This document shows positions 1-6,548 of a stretch of DNA of 39,696 nucleotides, piece by piece. Made by a program: the position numbers and the translations under genes. Origin of the DNA: Clostridium sp. N3C (lineage in GTDB: Bacteria > Bacillota > Clostridia > Clostridiales > Clostridiaceae); NCBI RefSeq assembly GCF_900095445.1, contig NZ_FMJL01000009.1, forward strand, positions 1 to 39,696, given 5' to 3'. The stretch's first letter is position 1, and every line of letters begins with the position of its first letter. The notes below the pieces were generated by a model. The model searched no databases. It was not told the origin of the DNA and was given only the letters and a program-made list of their open reading frames with translations.

Positions 1-331
1 ATAAAATAAAAAATTTATATATATTTTTTTTTAGACAAATTTCTACTACAAAAAGTCTGATAAAAAAACTGTAATATAAGCCATTTTTGTGAGTTTTACC
101 ATAATAACATTAAGCATTTGATAAAGTTTTAAATATTTTTTATGTTAATTTAAGTATAAGTTTAGTTAATTTTACTGTCAATAAATTTCCACTTAAAACT
201 CATTTGGCTATATTATTAACAATTGCATATTTTCAAACTGGAAGATAAGGTAAAAGGTATTTATACTATTAATGTATAAGGGGTAATTTGAAATAACAAG
301 GCAAGATAGGGATAAACAGGTGGTGAATTAA
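1..331. other. AT-rich leading intergenic stretch
   Basis: No gene, RNA or repeat array is recognisable here. It is very AT-rich, with many short stops in all frames. The only structure I can point to is a 6-7-6 dyad (TTATAC, 7 nt, GTATAA) at 261-279, about 50 nt upstream of the WYL regulator start. It could be an operator or a chance AT palindrome. I looked for CRISPR-type repeats because of the nearby cas6 and found none. Confidence 0.5.
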
Positions 332-1273
332 GTGAGTAAATTTTCAAATCTTTTAACAATGTTAATTTTATTAAAAAGCCGTGGAAAAATGAAAGGTAAA
401 GAATTAGCGGAAATTCTAGAAGTTGATGAGAGAATGATAAGAAAGTATAAGGATGATCTAGAACTAGCAGGAATATATATTGATAGCGTACCTGGACCAA
501 ATGGAGGATATGAACTTCAAGGATATGATTATTTATTAAAATTGGATATAGAGGAAGAGGAGTTTTTTACCATTCTTCAGATTAAGGAGCAGCTTAATAA
601 TATCAATTTTGTTTATAAGAAGGAATTTGAAAGTTTGTTTAATAAGTTGAATATTATATATAAAAATAAGTTTAAGGATAATGAAATTGTTAATTTTATG
701 ATAAAAGATGTTAAAGCTATAGATGGGGAGGATGAAAAGAAGAAATGTACCGATGTACATAGCTGTATTGCTACTAGAAGAAAAATGGACATAAAGTATT
801 TTTCTTTAAGCACAGGTGAAAGTAATAGAGTTATTCATCCGTATGCAATATTAACTTATAAAGGATCTTATTATGTTATTGCTTACTGTGAAAAGAGAAA
901 TAGAATTTTAGATTTTAAGCTTTGTAGAATAAGGGAATATAAAGTTAAAGAAGATAGATTCATAATGGATAAAGACTTTGATTTGAAAGAATATATGAAA
1001 AATAGTATTGGCTTGTATAAGGATGAAAATATTAAACTTAAGTTAAGAATTGAAAAGCCTTTATCTTATATTGTTAGTGAAAAGTTATGGGTAGAAAACC
1101 AAAAGATAAGCTGGAATGAGGATGAATCCATTATATTTGAAGCCGAAATGCAGGGCAAGACAGAAATAATATCATGGATATTATCTATGGGTAGCAAGGT
1201 AACTATCATTGAGCCAGAGGAACTAAAAAATGAGATTAAAGAAGAAGTTATGAAAATGCAGGCCATTTATTAA
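332..1273 (+). CDS. HTH/WYL-domain transcriptional regulator
   Basis: A 313-residue DNA-binding regulator. Residues about 5-62 form a winged-helix HTH of the HTH_11/DeoR kind (LLKSRGKMKGKELAEILEV, then a recognition helix around RMIRKYKDDLE, then PGPNGGYEL in the wing). Residues about 135-210 match a WYL domain, with the pattern PYAILTYKGSYYVIAYCEKR and a following FKLCRI. The C-terminal third resembles the WCX extension. WYL domains are known to sense ligands or nucleic acids and often control CRISPR or phage-defence genes. The start is GTG, chosen because AGGTGGTG lies just upstream; an AAAATAGGGA-stemmed terminator follows. The neighbour downstream is cas6, so a link to CRISPR control is plausible, but the terminator between them argues against a simple operon. 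Confidence 0.88.
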   Translation: MSKFSNLLTMLILLKSRGKMKGKELAEILEVDERMIRKYKDDLELAGIYIDSVPGPNGGYELQGYDYLLKLDIEEEEFFTILQIKEQLNNINFVYKKEFESLFNKLNIIYKNKFKDNEIVNFMIKDVKAIDGEDEKKKCTDVHSCIATRRKMDIKYFSLSTGESNRVIHPYAILTYKGSYYVIAYCEKRNRILDFKLCRIREYKVKEDRFIMDKDFDLKEYMKNSIGLYKDENIKLKLRIEKPLSYIVSEKLWVENQKISWNEDESIIFEAEMQGKTEIISWILSMGSKVTIIEPEELKNEIKEEVMKMQAIY

Positions 1274-1303
1274 AGCCAAATAATATAATAAGGACAATTA
1301 TTT

Positions 1304-1344
1304 AAAATAGGGATGGTATTAATTATACTGTCCCTATTTTTTAC
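1304..1344 (+). terminator. Intrinsic terminator after WYL regulator
   Basis: Inverted repeat AAAATAGGGA (1304-1313) and TCCCTATTTT (1331-1340), with a 17-nt loop and a following T-run. It separates the WYL regulator from cas6. Confidence 0.75.
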
Positions 1345-1420
1345 ATAAATTCATTTTTATTTATACATATATAGTTCCGGGTTGTATTGTAAAATTCTAT
1401 TAGAGAAAAGGGGGATAAGG

Positions 1421-2149
1421 ATGAGACTAAAATGTGAATTTAGGACTAAAAGTATACCTGTTGCTAATAGAATGATGATCATTAGTCTTATTAAGGAAGC
1501 AATAAAAAGTGTTAATGAGGAGTATTATAACAGGTTATATAACTATGAGGGTAAAGATAATGAGAAGATAAAGAATTTCAGTTTTGCAGTGGTTTTGAAG
1601 GACTACACATTAAAAAAAGATATTTTTAAAATTAGAGACAAAGTTATAATTTACATAACAACTCCCAATCATAAGTTTGGAATTAATATTTACAAGGGTT
1701 TATTGAATATAGATCATTTTCGATACAAAGATTTTTTTCTTAAAAAGATAAAAGTAACTTTGATGAAGGAGAATTTTATAATTGAGCCTGAGGTGGTTTT
1801 TAAGACTATCTCTCCTATTTGTGTAAAAGATAAAAAGGGTAATTTTATAAATATTGAAGATGAAGGCTATGAAAAGGAGTTAAATTACATATTAGATCTT
1901 TCACTAAAATCCTATCGTGGTTTTGGCTTAAAGCAGAAGGTGAAATTTATTCCTGTTAAGATGAAGAAATCGGTGATTAAAGAAGCAATTGGAGTATCAA
2001 CTGAAGAAAACAATAGTGAGAGTTTTTGTGTAAATGCCTATAGTGGAATATTTAAACTACAAGGAGATGTTGAAGATATAAATTTCATATATCAGGCAGG
2101 TTTAGGTTTCCATCGTAGTGAAGGTTTTGGGCTAGTTGATATTATATAA
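1421..2149 (+). CDS. cas6: CRISPR-associated endoribonuclease Cas6 (stand-alone)
   Basis: A 242-residue Cas6/RAMP protein, the family that cuts pre-crRNA at repeats. The diagnostic feature is the C-terminal glycine-rich loop, GLGFHRSEGFGLVDI, at about residues 225-240. Two ferredoxin-like halves are expected, and the length is usual for the family. I chose the ATG at 1421 because a GGGGGATAAGG ribosome binding site precedes it; a TTG 39 nt further upstream has no good site. No other cas gene and no CRISPR array occur in the window. The first 60 residues contain no histidine, whereas many Cas6 enzymes use a His in this region, so catalysis would need other residues, as in the His-less Cas6 group. 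The function could be acting on a distant array, or it may be a relic. Confidence 0.85.
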   Translation: MRLKCEFRTKSIPVANRMMIISLIKEAIKSVNEEYYNRLYNYEGKDNEKIKNFSFAVVLKDYTLKKDIFKIRDKVIIYITTPNHKFGINIYKGLLNIDHFRYKDFFLKKIKVTLMKENFIIEPEVVFKTISPICVKDKKGNFINIEDEGYEKELNYILDLSLKSYRGFGLKQKVKFIPVKMKKSVIKEAIGVSTEENNSESFCVNAYSGIFKLQGDVEDINFIYQAGLGFHRSEGFGLVDII

Positions 2150-2188
2150 GGAAGAATTTAATATGTTCCTGTGACAAGGACAAAACAA

Positions 2189-2231
2189 AAGGATTGCTAA
2201 ATGGGCTTTTACCCCACTATTTACAATCCTT
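2189..2231 (-). terminator. Terminator of the zinc-ribbon gene
   Basis: AAGGATTG (2189-2196) pairs with CAATCCTT (2224-2231), and an inner AAAT/ATTT extends the stem. Read on the minus strand it is followed by TTTTGTTTTG, so it fits the minus-strand gene ending at 2280 better than cas6. Confidence 0.6.
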
Positions 2232-2279
2232 GCAATTATCCTATATTTATCTGTTATTTTATAGCTACAATGTATTTAG

Positions 2280-2672
2280 TTAGCATTTTCCTTTAAATTC
2301 AGTACCACATTTCTTACAGGTGATTATAATTTTGCCGTGTCCCCTAGGAACTCTAAGCTTTTGAGAGCAATTAGGGCACTTGAATATTTTATAATTTTGA
2401 AGCTGCTTAATATTAGATTTAGTATGATTAAATTTACCCTTTACTAATTGAAGTCGGTTTTCAAAAGCCATTAACTCTTGAAATCTTCGGTATTTGTTTT
2501 TAGAAAAACATCGCCAAGAGCTATAAAATATAGCTATTATACCTAGGCTATTAACATAGGGTATAAGAGAAAGTACAATTCCCACCCCGTATAGAGTTTT
2601 TGATAATTTATCTAGTCCATAGCAATCTTTTAATGAATAGGATAGCTTATCCAAATATTTTCTAAAGTTCAA
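2280..2672 (-). CDS. Small membrane protein with C-terminal zinc ribbon
   Basis: A 130-residue protein of unknown role. Residues about 25-52 are hydrophobic (LYGVGIVLSLIPYVNSLGIIAIFY) and could be one membrane segment or hairpin. A basic stretch follows, then a zinc ribbon with two CxxC knuckles, CPNCSQKLRVPRG and CKKCG, the type seen in zinc-ribbon or DNA/RNA-binding modules. The start is TTG: AGGAGG lies 8 nt upstream, while the nearby ATG is in another frame that stops at once. It appears monocistronic, ending in its own hairpin. I do not recognise a named family with certainty. Confidence 0.75.
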   Translation of the reverse strand: MNFRKYLDKLSYSLKDCYGLDKLSKTLYGVGIVLSLIPYVNSLGIIAIFYSSWRCFSKNKYRRFQELMAFENRLQLVKGKFNHTKSNIKQLQNYKIFKCPNCSQKLRVPRGHGKIIITCKKCGTEFKGKC

Positions 2673-2780
2673 ATTTCATTCCTCCTATTATAAAGAAATA
2701 AATTCTAGTCAATGAAATTGATATCTATAAATATAATTTAGCATATTGCATGAAAGATAAATATTAATATTATGTTAATA

Positions 2781-2810
2781 AAAAAATTCTGCACTAGGCA
2801 GAATTTTTTT
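2781..2810 (-). terminator. Terminator of SRP RNA
   Basis: Perfect stem AAAAAATTCTGC / GCAGAATTTTTT around the loop ACTAG, with a T-run on either strand. It lies just past the 3' end of the minus-strand SRP RNA. Confidence 0.75.
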
Positions 2811-2823
2811 ATATCTATGTAAA

Positions 2824-3086
2824 GCTATGCACCTTGTCTTGTCAGTTAAGCTACTAGCCTTTGTAGTTAAATTGGCTCAAGCTAGATTGATCCAGGGCAC
2901 TCAGGAAGGTTCACTTACCGCTGCTTTCTTCCGAATCTGACGGGGTTTATGATTTCCTGATGCATGGGACCCAGCTCTCATCACTTTTTTAACTACATGG
3001 ATCTAACAACTTAATGTCTAAACAAGGAATTCAAGCCTGCTGTAGCGGATTGCAGGTTACAGGGCACCGCTAGCTCCCCCTTTAGC
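2824..3086 (-). ncRNA. ffs: Signal recognition particle RNA, large bacterial type
   Basis: The minus strand carries the conserved SRP Alu-domain start (GGGGGAGCTAGCGGTGCCCT, then CCTGCAATCCGCTA and GCAGGCTTGAATTCCTTG) and the S-domain core with GTCAGATTCGGAAGAAAGCA followed by GCGGTAAGTGAAC. The long helix 5 can be seen by eye: GTAGTTAAA in the 5' half pairs with TTTAACTAC in the 3' half, and TTAAGTTGTTAG pairs with CTAGTAGCTTAA with a few G-U pairs. This is the roughly 265-nt Alu-containing form known from Bacillus and Clostridium, which works with Ffh in co-translational targeting. The ends are approximate to a few bases. A terminator hairpin lies directly downstream. Confidence 0.92.
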
Positions 3087-3275
3087 ATAGCTTTTGATTC
3101 CATGTGATAATAATACCATGAATGGTGAAGAGGGACAACATCTGTTTTTGTGGTAAGAAGCTTTAATTGTGGAGAAACTGGAGTTATATAGAAAACAGTT
3201 TTTATAATTTTCAGTAACAAATTATGATAAGCAACATAATATAAATTAGTTATCAATTCCCCGGAGGTAGAATGG

Positions 3276-4547
3276 ATGGAAGTATTAACTACAGGGTCCA
3301 CAGGAACAGAAGTTATGGAAATACAGGCTCTCTTAAAAAAGATAGGCTACGATCCAGGACCAATAGACGGCAACTTTGGAAATAGAACTGAGCAGGTTGT
3401 TATTCAATTTCAAAGAAATTTTAACTTAACTGTTGACGGAATTATAGGGGATGAAACTTATAGGCAAATGCAAAGTTTTCTATTAGGCTATGATATTTAT
3501 ACTGTAAAGCCTGGGGATAGTGTTTATATCATAGCTAGGAAGTATGGTACAACTATTAATAGAATTCTTGTAGCCAATCCTGGTTTACAAATATATAATC
3601 TAAGAATAGGTCAGCGGATTACAGTGCCTTATGGTATAAATGTGGTAGATACTAATATAGATTATACTTATGGCATAATGGAGAGAGACTTACAAGCCCT
3701 AAAGGTTAGATATCCCTTTTTAGAAATAGGCATAGCAGGAAGGAGCGTTCTTGGCAGGAATCTTTACTATGTAAGGCTTGGAAATGGACCTAATGAAGTT
3801 TTCTATAATGGAGCTCATCATGGTTTAGAATGGATAACTTCAGTAGTATTAATGAAGTTTATCGAAGATTTTTCAGAAGCCTATGTTAGTAACTCCTATT
3901 TAGCTGGATATAGGGTGCCGGAGTTATGGAATAATAGCTCAATATATGTAATGCCAATGGTGAATCCTGATGGGGTAGATTTGGTACTGAATGGCTTGTC
4001 TACCAATAATCCATACTACCAGCAACTTATCCAGTGGAATGGTGGTAGCAGTGACTTTTCTAAAGTTTGGCAGGCTAATGTAAGAGGAGTAGATTTAAAT
4101 CATAATTATGATGCTTCTTGGGAACTATCAAAGGAAGCAGAAGTCCTTTACGGAATTACAGGACCAGGACCAACTCGATATTCCGGACCTTATCCTGAAT
4201 CAGAACCGGAAAGTCAAGGGGTAGCTAATTTTACTAGAAACCATAACTTTAGATTGGTCCTAGCCTATCATAGCCAAGGAGAAGTGATATACTGGACATA
4301 TTCAGACTTAACTCCACCGGAGTCTGCTGAGATTGTAGAGCAATTTGCAGAAGTTAGCGGGTATACACCCTCACAAACTCATGGTATAGTATCTTACCCT
4401 GGGTATAAGGATTGGTTTATTAAAGAATATAGGAGACCAGGCTTTACTGTAGAAGTAGGTAGAGGCACTAACCCCTTACCCATAGGTGAATTTGATAAAA
4501 TATATAAAGATAATATTGGAATTTTATTATTAGCAGCCATTATTTAA
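3276..4547 (+). CDS. M14 metallopeptidase with PG-binding and LysM domains
   Basis: A 423-residue zinc carboxypeptidase-fold enzyme. Residues about 5-68 are a PG_binding_1 domain (GTEVMEIQALLKKIGYDPG, FGNRTEQVVIQFQ), about 74-118 a LysM domain (YTVKPGDSVYIIARKYGTT), and about 128-420 the M14 catalytic domain. Expected zinc ligands are present: H182 and E185 in HHGLEW, and H332 in AYHSQGE. E393 in FTVEVGRG is the likely general base. The GVDLNHNYDASW motif is as in gamma-D-glutamyl-L-diamino acid endopeptidase I and YqgT-like enzymes, which cleave murein stem peptides. There is no signal peptide, which fits action on murein from inside, as in sporulation or recycling; that role is inferred. 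The start is supported by CCGGAGGT upstream. Confidence 0.9.
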   Translation: MEVLTTGSTGTEVMEIQALLKKIGYDPGPIDGNFGNRTEQVVIQFQRNFNLTVDGIIGDETYRQMQSFLLGYDIYTVKPGDSVYIIARKYGTTINRILVANPGLQIYNLRIGQRITVPYGINVVDTNIDYTYGIMERDLQALKVRYPFLEIGIAGRSVLGRNLYYVRLGNGPNEVFYNGAHHGLEWITSVVLMKFIEDFSEAYVSNSYLAGYRVPELWNNSSIYVMPMVNPDGVDLVLNGLSTNNPYYQQLIQWNGGSSDFSKVWQANVRGVDLNHNYDASWELSKEAEVLYGITGPGPTRYSGPYPESEPESQGVANFTRNHNFRLVLAYHSQGEVIYWTYSDLTPPESAEIVEQFAEVSGYTPSQTHGIVSYPGYKDWFIKEYRRPGFTVEVGRGTNPLPIGEFDKIYKDNIGILLLAAII

Positions 4548-4560
4548 TGGTTGCTTTTTA
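4532..4560 (+). terminator. Terminator overlapping end of M14 gene
   Basis: AGCAGCCATT (4532-4541) pairs with AATGGTTGCT (4546-4555), followed by TTTTTA. The left arm lies in the last codons and the loop holds the stop. Confidence 0.7.
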
Positions 4561-4622
4561 TTGAATAAAATTCTAATTTTTGTGAATAATTTAGATAAAA
4601 TATCTGAAAAGGAGATAATAAA

Positions 4623-5261
4623 ATGGGAAGGTTTTTAGAAAAAGAGAATAAGAGGGTCTATAATATCTACACCGATGCTAGCTTTGATCGGAGTATAAAA
4701 AGAAGCTCCATAGCTTTTATTGTAAAGGATGAGGAAAGCAAAATATTAAATCAGCAAGCCAAAAATATAAGGAGTAAAGCTATCGTTGAAAGTGAAAAAA
4801 AAGCCATATTTTATGCTTTAGCCTGTGCCTATGAGTATATTAGAAAGGATAAATCAATTGATGTAGTTATTCACTCCGATTGCCAGGGAATAGTTAATGA
4901 AATGATTAATATACAAAAGAGGCTCAAAGATAATCCTAGAGATAGTATTTGCAATGTAGGGGAATATAAAAGTACTTTGGTCAAGCTAGGTAAGATGATA
5001 GATAGGATAAGCTTTCAATGGATACCCCGGGAGGAAAATATGGAAGCCCATATGCTGGCTCAGGAAAGCTACAAGCAGTGGTTAAAAAAGGCAGACATAT
5101 ATAATATAAGAGAATTTATGGCGAAGGATTTAGACTATACTCTTACAAAGTGGAATGATTTGCTTAATCTTGACTGTCTTGGTTTGAGTGAAATTGTTAA
5201 AGATATAAAAGGTATAATTAAGAAAATTGAAGTCGGAAACATCAAATCCTCTTCTTTATAA
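4623..5261 (+). CDS. RNase H-fold protein, catalytic site altered
   Basis: A 212-residue protein whose first 150 residues match RNase HI. Visible sites are D18 in YTDAS, E58 in ESEKKAIFYAL and D86 in IHSDCQG. The last motif reads PREENMEAHMLA, so H143 sits where plant/bacterial RNase H proteins have the fourth Asp (EAD.LA). An approximately 60-residue C-terminal tail has no recognised domain. RNase HI cuts RNA in RNA-DNA hybrids; with this substitution activity may be changed or the protein may only bind nucleic acid. AAAAGGAG lies upstream of the ATG. It ends in a bidirectional terminator shared with dps and is probably monocistronic. Confidence 0.8.
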   Translation: MGRFLEKENKRVYNIYTDASFDRSIKRSSIAFIVKDEESKILNQQAKNIRSKAIVESEKKAIFYALACAYEYIRKDKSIDVVIHSDCQGIVNEMINIQKRLKDNPRDSICNVGEYKSTLVKLGKMIDRISFQWIPREENMEAHMLAQESYKQWLKKADIYNIREFMAKDLDYTLTKWNDLLNLDCLGLSEIVKDIKGIIKKIEVGNIKSSSL

Positions 5262-5277
5262 TTATAAAAATTAAAAG

Positions 5278-5319
5278 TCAAAGGCCATAGAAGTTATTTC
5301 TAACTTCTACGACCTTTGA
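5278..5319. terminator. Bidirectional terminator between RNase H-like gene and dps
   Basis: TCAAAGGCCATAGAAGTTA (5278-5296) pairs with TAACTTCTACGACCTTTGA (5301-5319) over a TTTC loop with two mismatches. It lies between convergent genes. Confidence 0.75.
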
Positions 5320-5335
5320 GTATAGAAGATAATTA

Positions 5336-5809
5336 TTAAGCTTTATATGCGTTGATCATCCATAAAGTTTTTTCGTAATTTCCTATAAAGTTAGCCATTA
5401 AGTCTACAGTTCCTTGATCTTTAACTTCTTCTGCTAATGCAAGTATGTTTCTTGATTGTTCTAGCATGTAGTAGAAGTCCTTTCTTATTATTTCAATGGA
5501 GTCATCTCCGGAAATTCCTTTGCTATCTAACTCTTCTATGGAAGCAAGTTTTACATATTCTTTTACAGAAGCTGCTGGTCTTCCACCTAAAGTTAATATT
5601 CTTTCTGCTACTTCATCAAAAGCTTCGTTTATATTATCATATAATTCTTCAAATTTAGCATGTAGTTGGAAGAAACCTGATCCTTCAACGTTCCAGTGAA
5701 GATTATGAAGTTTTACATATAAGATATTTAGATCCGCTAAATACTTGTTAAGACCTTCAACTACTTTTCCTAAATTATTACTATCTAAACCTATAAAATT
5801 CTTATTCAT
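5336..5809 (-). CDS. dps: Dps-family ferritin-like protein
   Basis: A 157-residue four-helix-bundle protein that oxidises and stores iron and protects DNA. The Dps ferroxidase signature is clear near residues 40-75: VKLHNLHWNVEG, then FFQLHAKFEELYD and FDEVAERILTLGGRP. The ATG at 5809 was chosen because GAAGGAGGAAAATAAT precedes it; a frame extension upstream has no RBS. Upstream is TTGACA (complement of 5904-5909), 17 nt, TAATAT (complement of 5881-5886), and a perfect PerR-box palindrome over the predicted start of transcription. The next gene upstream is a PerR-like repressor, so peroxide-induced expression is expected. Confidence 0.93.
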   Translation of the reverse strand: MNKNFIGLDSNNLGKVVEGLNKYLADLNILYVKLHNLHWNVEGSGFFQLHAKFEELYDNINEAFDEVAERILTLGGRPAASVKEYVKLASIEELDSKGISGDDSIEIIRKDFYYMLEQSRNILALAEEVKDQGTVDLMANFIGNYEKTLWMINAYKA

Positions 5810-5861
5810 ATTATTTTCCTCCTTCAAATAAAATATACACAAATTTAAATTTATTTTTAAT

Positions 5862-5876
5862 TTGTAATGATTACAA
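5862..5876 (-). promoter_or_regulatory. PerR-box operator of dps
   Basis: TTGTAATGATTACAA is a perfect 7-1-7 palindrome and a close match to the Per box TTATAATNATTATAA. It lies just downstream of the dps -10 element, where bound repressor would block transcription. Confidence 0.82.
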
Positions 5877-5880
5877 TATT

Positions 5881-5909
5881 ATATTAATTCTAAAATTGAA
5901 TTCTGTCAA
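5881..5909 (-). promoter_or_regulatory. dps promoter
   Basis: On the minus strand, TTGACA and TAATAT are separated by 17 nt, directly before the PerR box. A TATAAT three bases further on is an alternative -10. Confidence 0.65.
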
Positions 5910-5928
5910 TAGATATTTTTAAAATAAA

Positions 5929-5966
5929 AAAATACACTGTTGTTATTGTAACTCACAGTGTATTTT
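5929..5966 (-). terminator. Terminator of perR
   Basis: AATACACTGT (5931-5940) pairs with ACAGTGTATT (5955-5964) around a 14-nt loop. On the minus strand a run of seven T follows. Confidence 0.75.
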
Positions 5967-5970
5967 GTGT

Positions 5971-6393
5971 TTATTTATCATTTAATATACATTTCTTACA
6001 TATACCTTTAAAATGAAAATGCTGTTCCTTAATTAGGAAACCTTCTAAATACTTAATTTGCATATTTTCAATATCTAAATCTATATCATAAACTTCTTGA
6101 CATTTCTCACATTTAAAATGACCGTGACTTTCAGGATTAAAAAGATCATATCGGATTTCGGTACCTTCTATAGTAATGGCCTCAGCAATTTTTTTATCTA
6201 CAAATAGGTTTAAAGTATTATATACAGTGGTTTTAGATAGAGTAGGTATTTCTTTAACCAAGGTTTCATATATTTGATTAACCGTTGGGTGATTTTGATT
6301 TTCGTACATATACTCAAAAATTCTCTTTCGCTGATAAGATGGACTAATATTATGATCTCTTAAATATTGTTCTATATTTTCTATGATTAACAT
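5971..6393 (-). CDS. perR: Fur-family peroxide repressor, PerR-like
   Basis: A 140-residue Fur-family repressor. The N-terminal winged helix covers about residues 1-80 (PSYQRKRIFEYM, LSKTTVYNTLNLF). Structural zinc cysteines are C95/C98 and C132/C135. The sensing-site ligands fit PerR rather than Fur: H35, D83, H90 and H92, and an Asp in DIDLD where Fur usually has Glu. PerR uses iron-catalysed oxidation of its His residues to sense peroxide. It sits upstream of dps and has its own imperfect PerR box behind a TATAAT, so autoregulation is likely. GGGGGTATT precedes the ATG. Confidence 0.85.
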   Translation of the reverse strand: MLIIENIEQYLRDHNISPSYQRKRIFEYMYENQNHPTVNQIYETLVKEIPTLSKTTVYNTLNLFVDKKIAEAITIEGTEIRYDLFNPESHGHFKCEKCQEVYDIDLDIENMQIKYLEGFLIKEQHFHFKGICKKCILNDK

Positions 6394-6413
6394 AGATAAT
6401 ACCCCCTACAAAT

Positions 6414-6435
6414 TTGTAACAGTTATAAAATTATA
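6414..6435 (-). promoter_or_regulatory. perR -10 element and PerR-box operator
   Basis: On the minus strand, TATAAT (complement of 6430-6435) is followed at once by TTATAACTGTTACAA (complement of 6414-6428). That is a 7-1-7 Per box with one mismatch between arms. No good -35 is visible. Confidence 0.68.
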
Positions 6436-6504
6436 CTTGATTTAAGTATAATATATTATATTGGTGTATGCAATAACCCAAGCAGGGCTTTAACTAAAAA
6501 ATAA

Positions 6505-6541
6505 CTCCACACTTATAGCCTATCTCGGCTACAATGTGGAG
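6505..6541 (-). terminator. Terminator of multicopper oxidase gene
   Basis: CTCCACA / TGTGGAG outer stem with inner TAGCC / GGCTA. On the minus strand it is followed by TTATTTTTTAG. Confidence 0.75.
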
Positions 6542-6548
6542 ATAAATG

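Noticed and set aside
1..2280. CRISPR array next to cas6
   Set aside because: No direct repeats of 28-37 nt with regular spacers are found in this region or in other gaps of the window.
3011..3301. 96-codon minus-strand frame
   Set aside because: It overlaps the conserved SRP RNA and the start of the M14 gene; the RNA explains the conservation.
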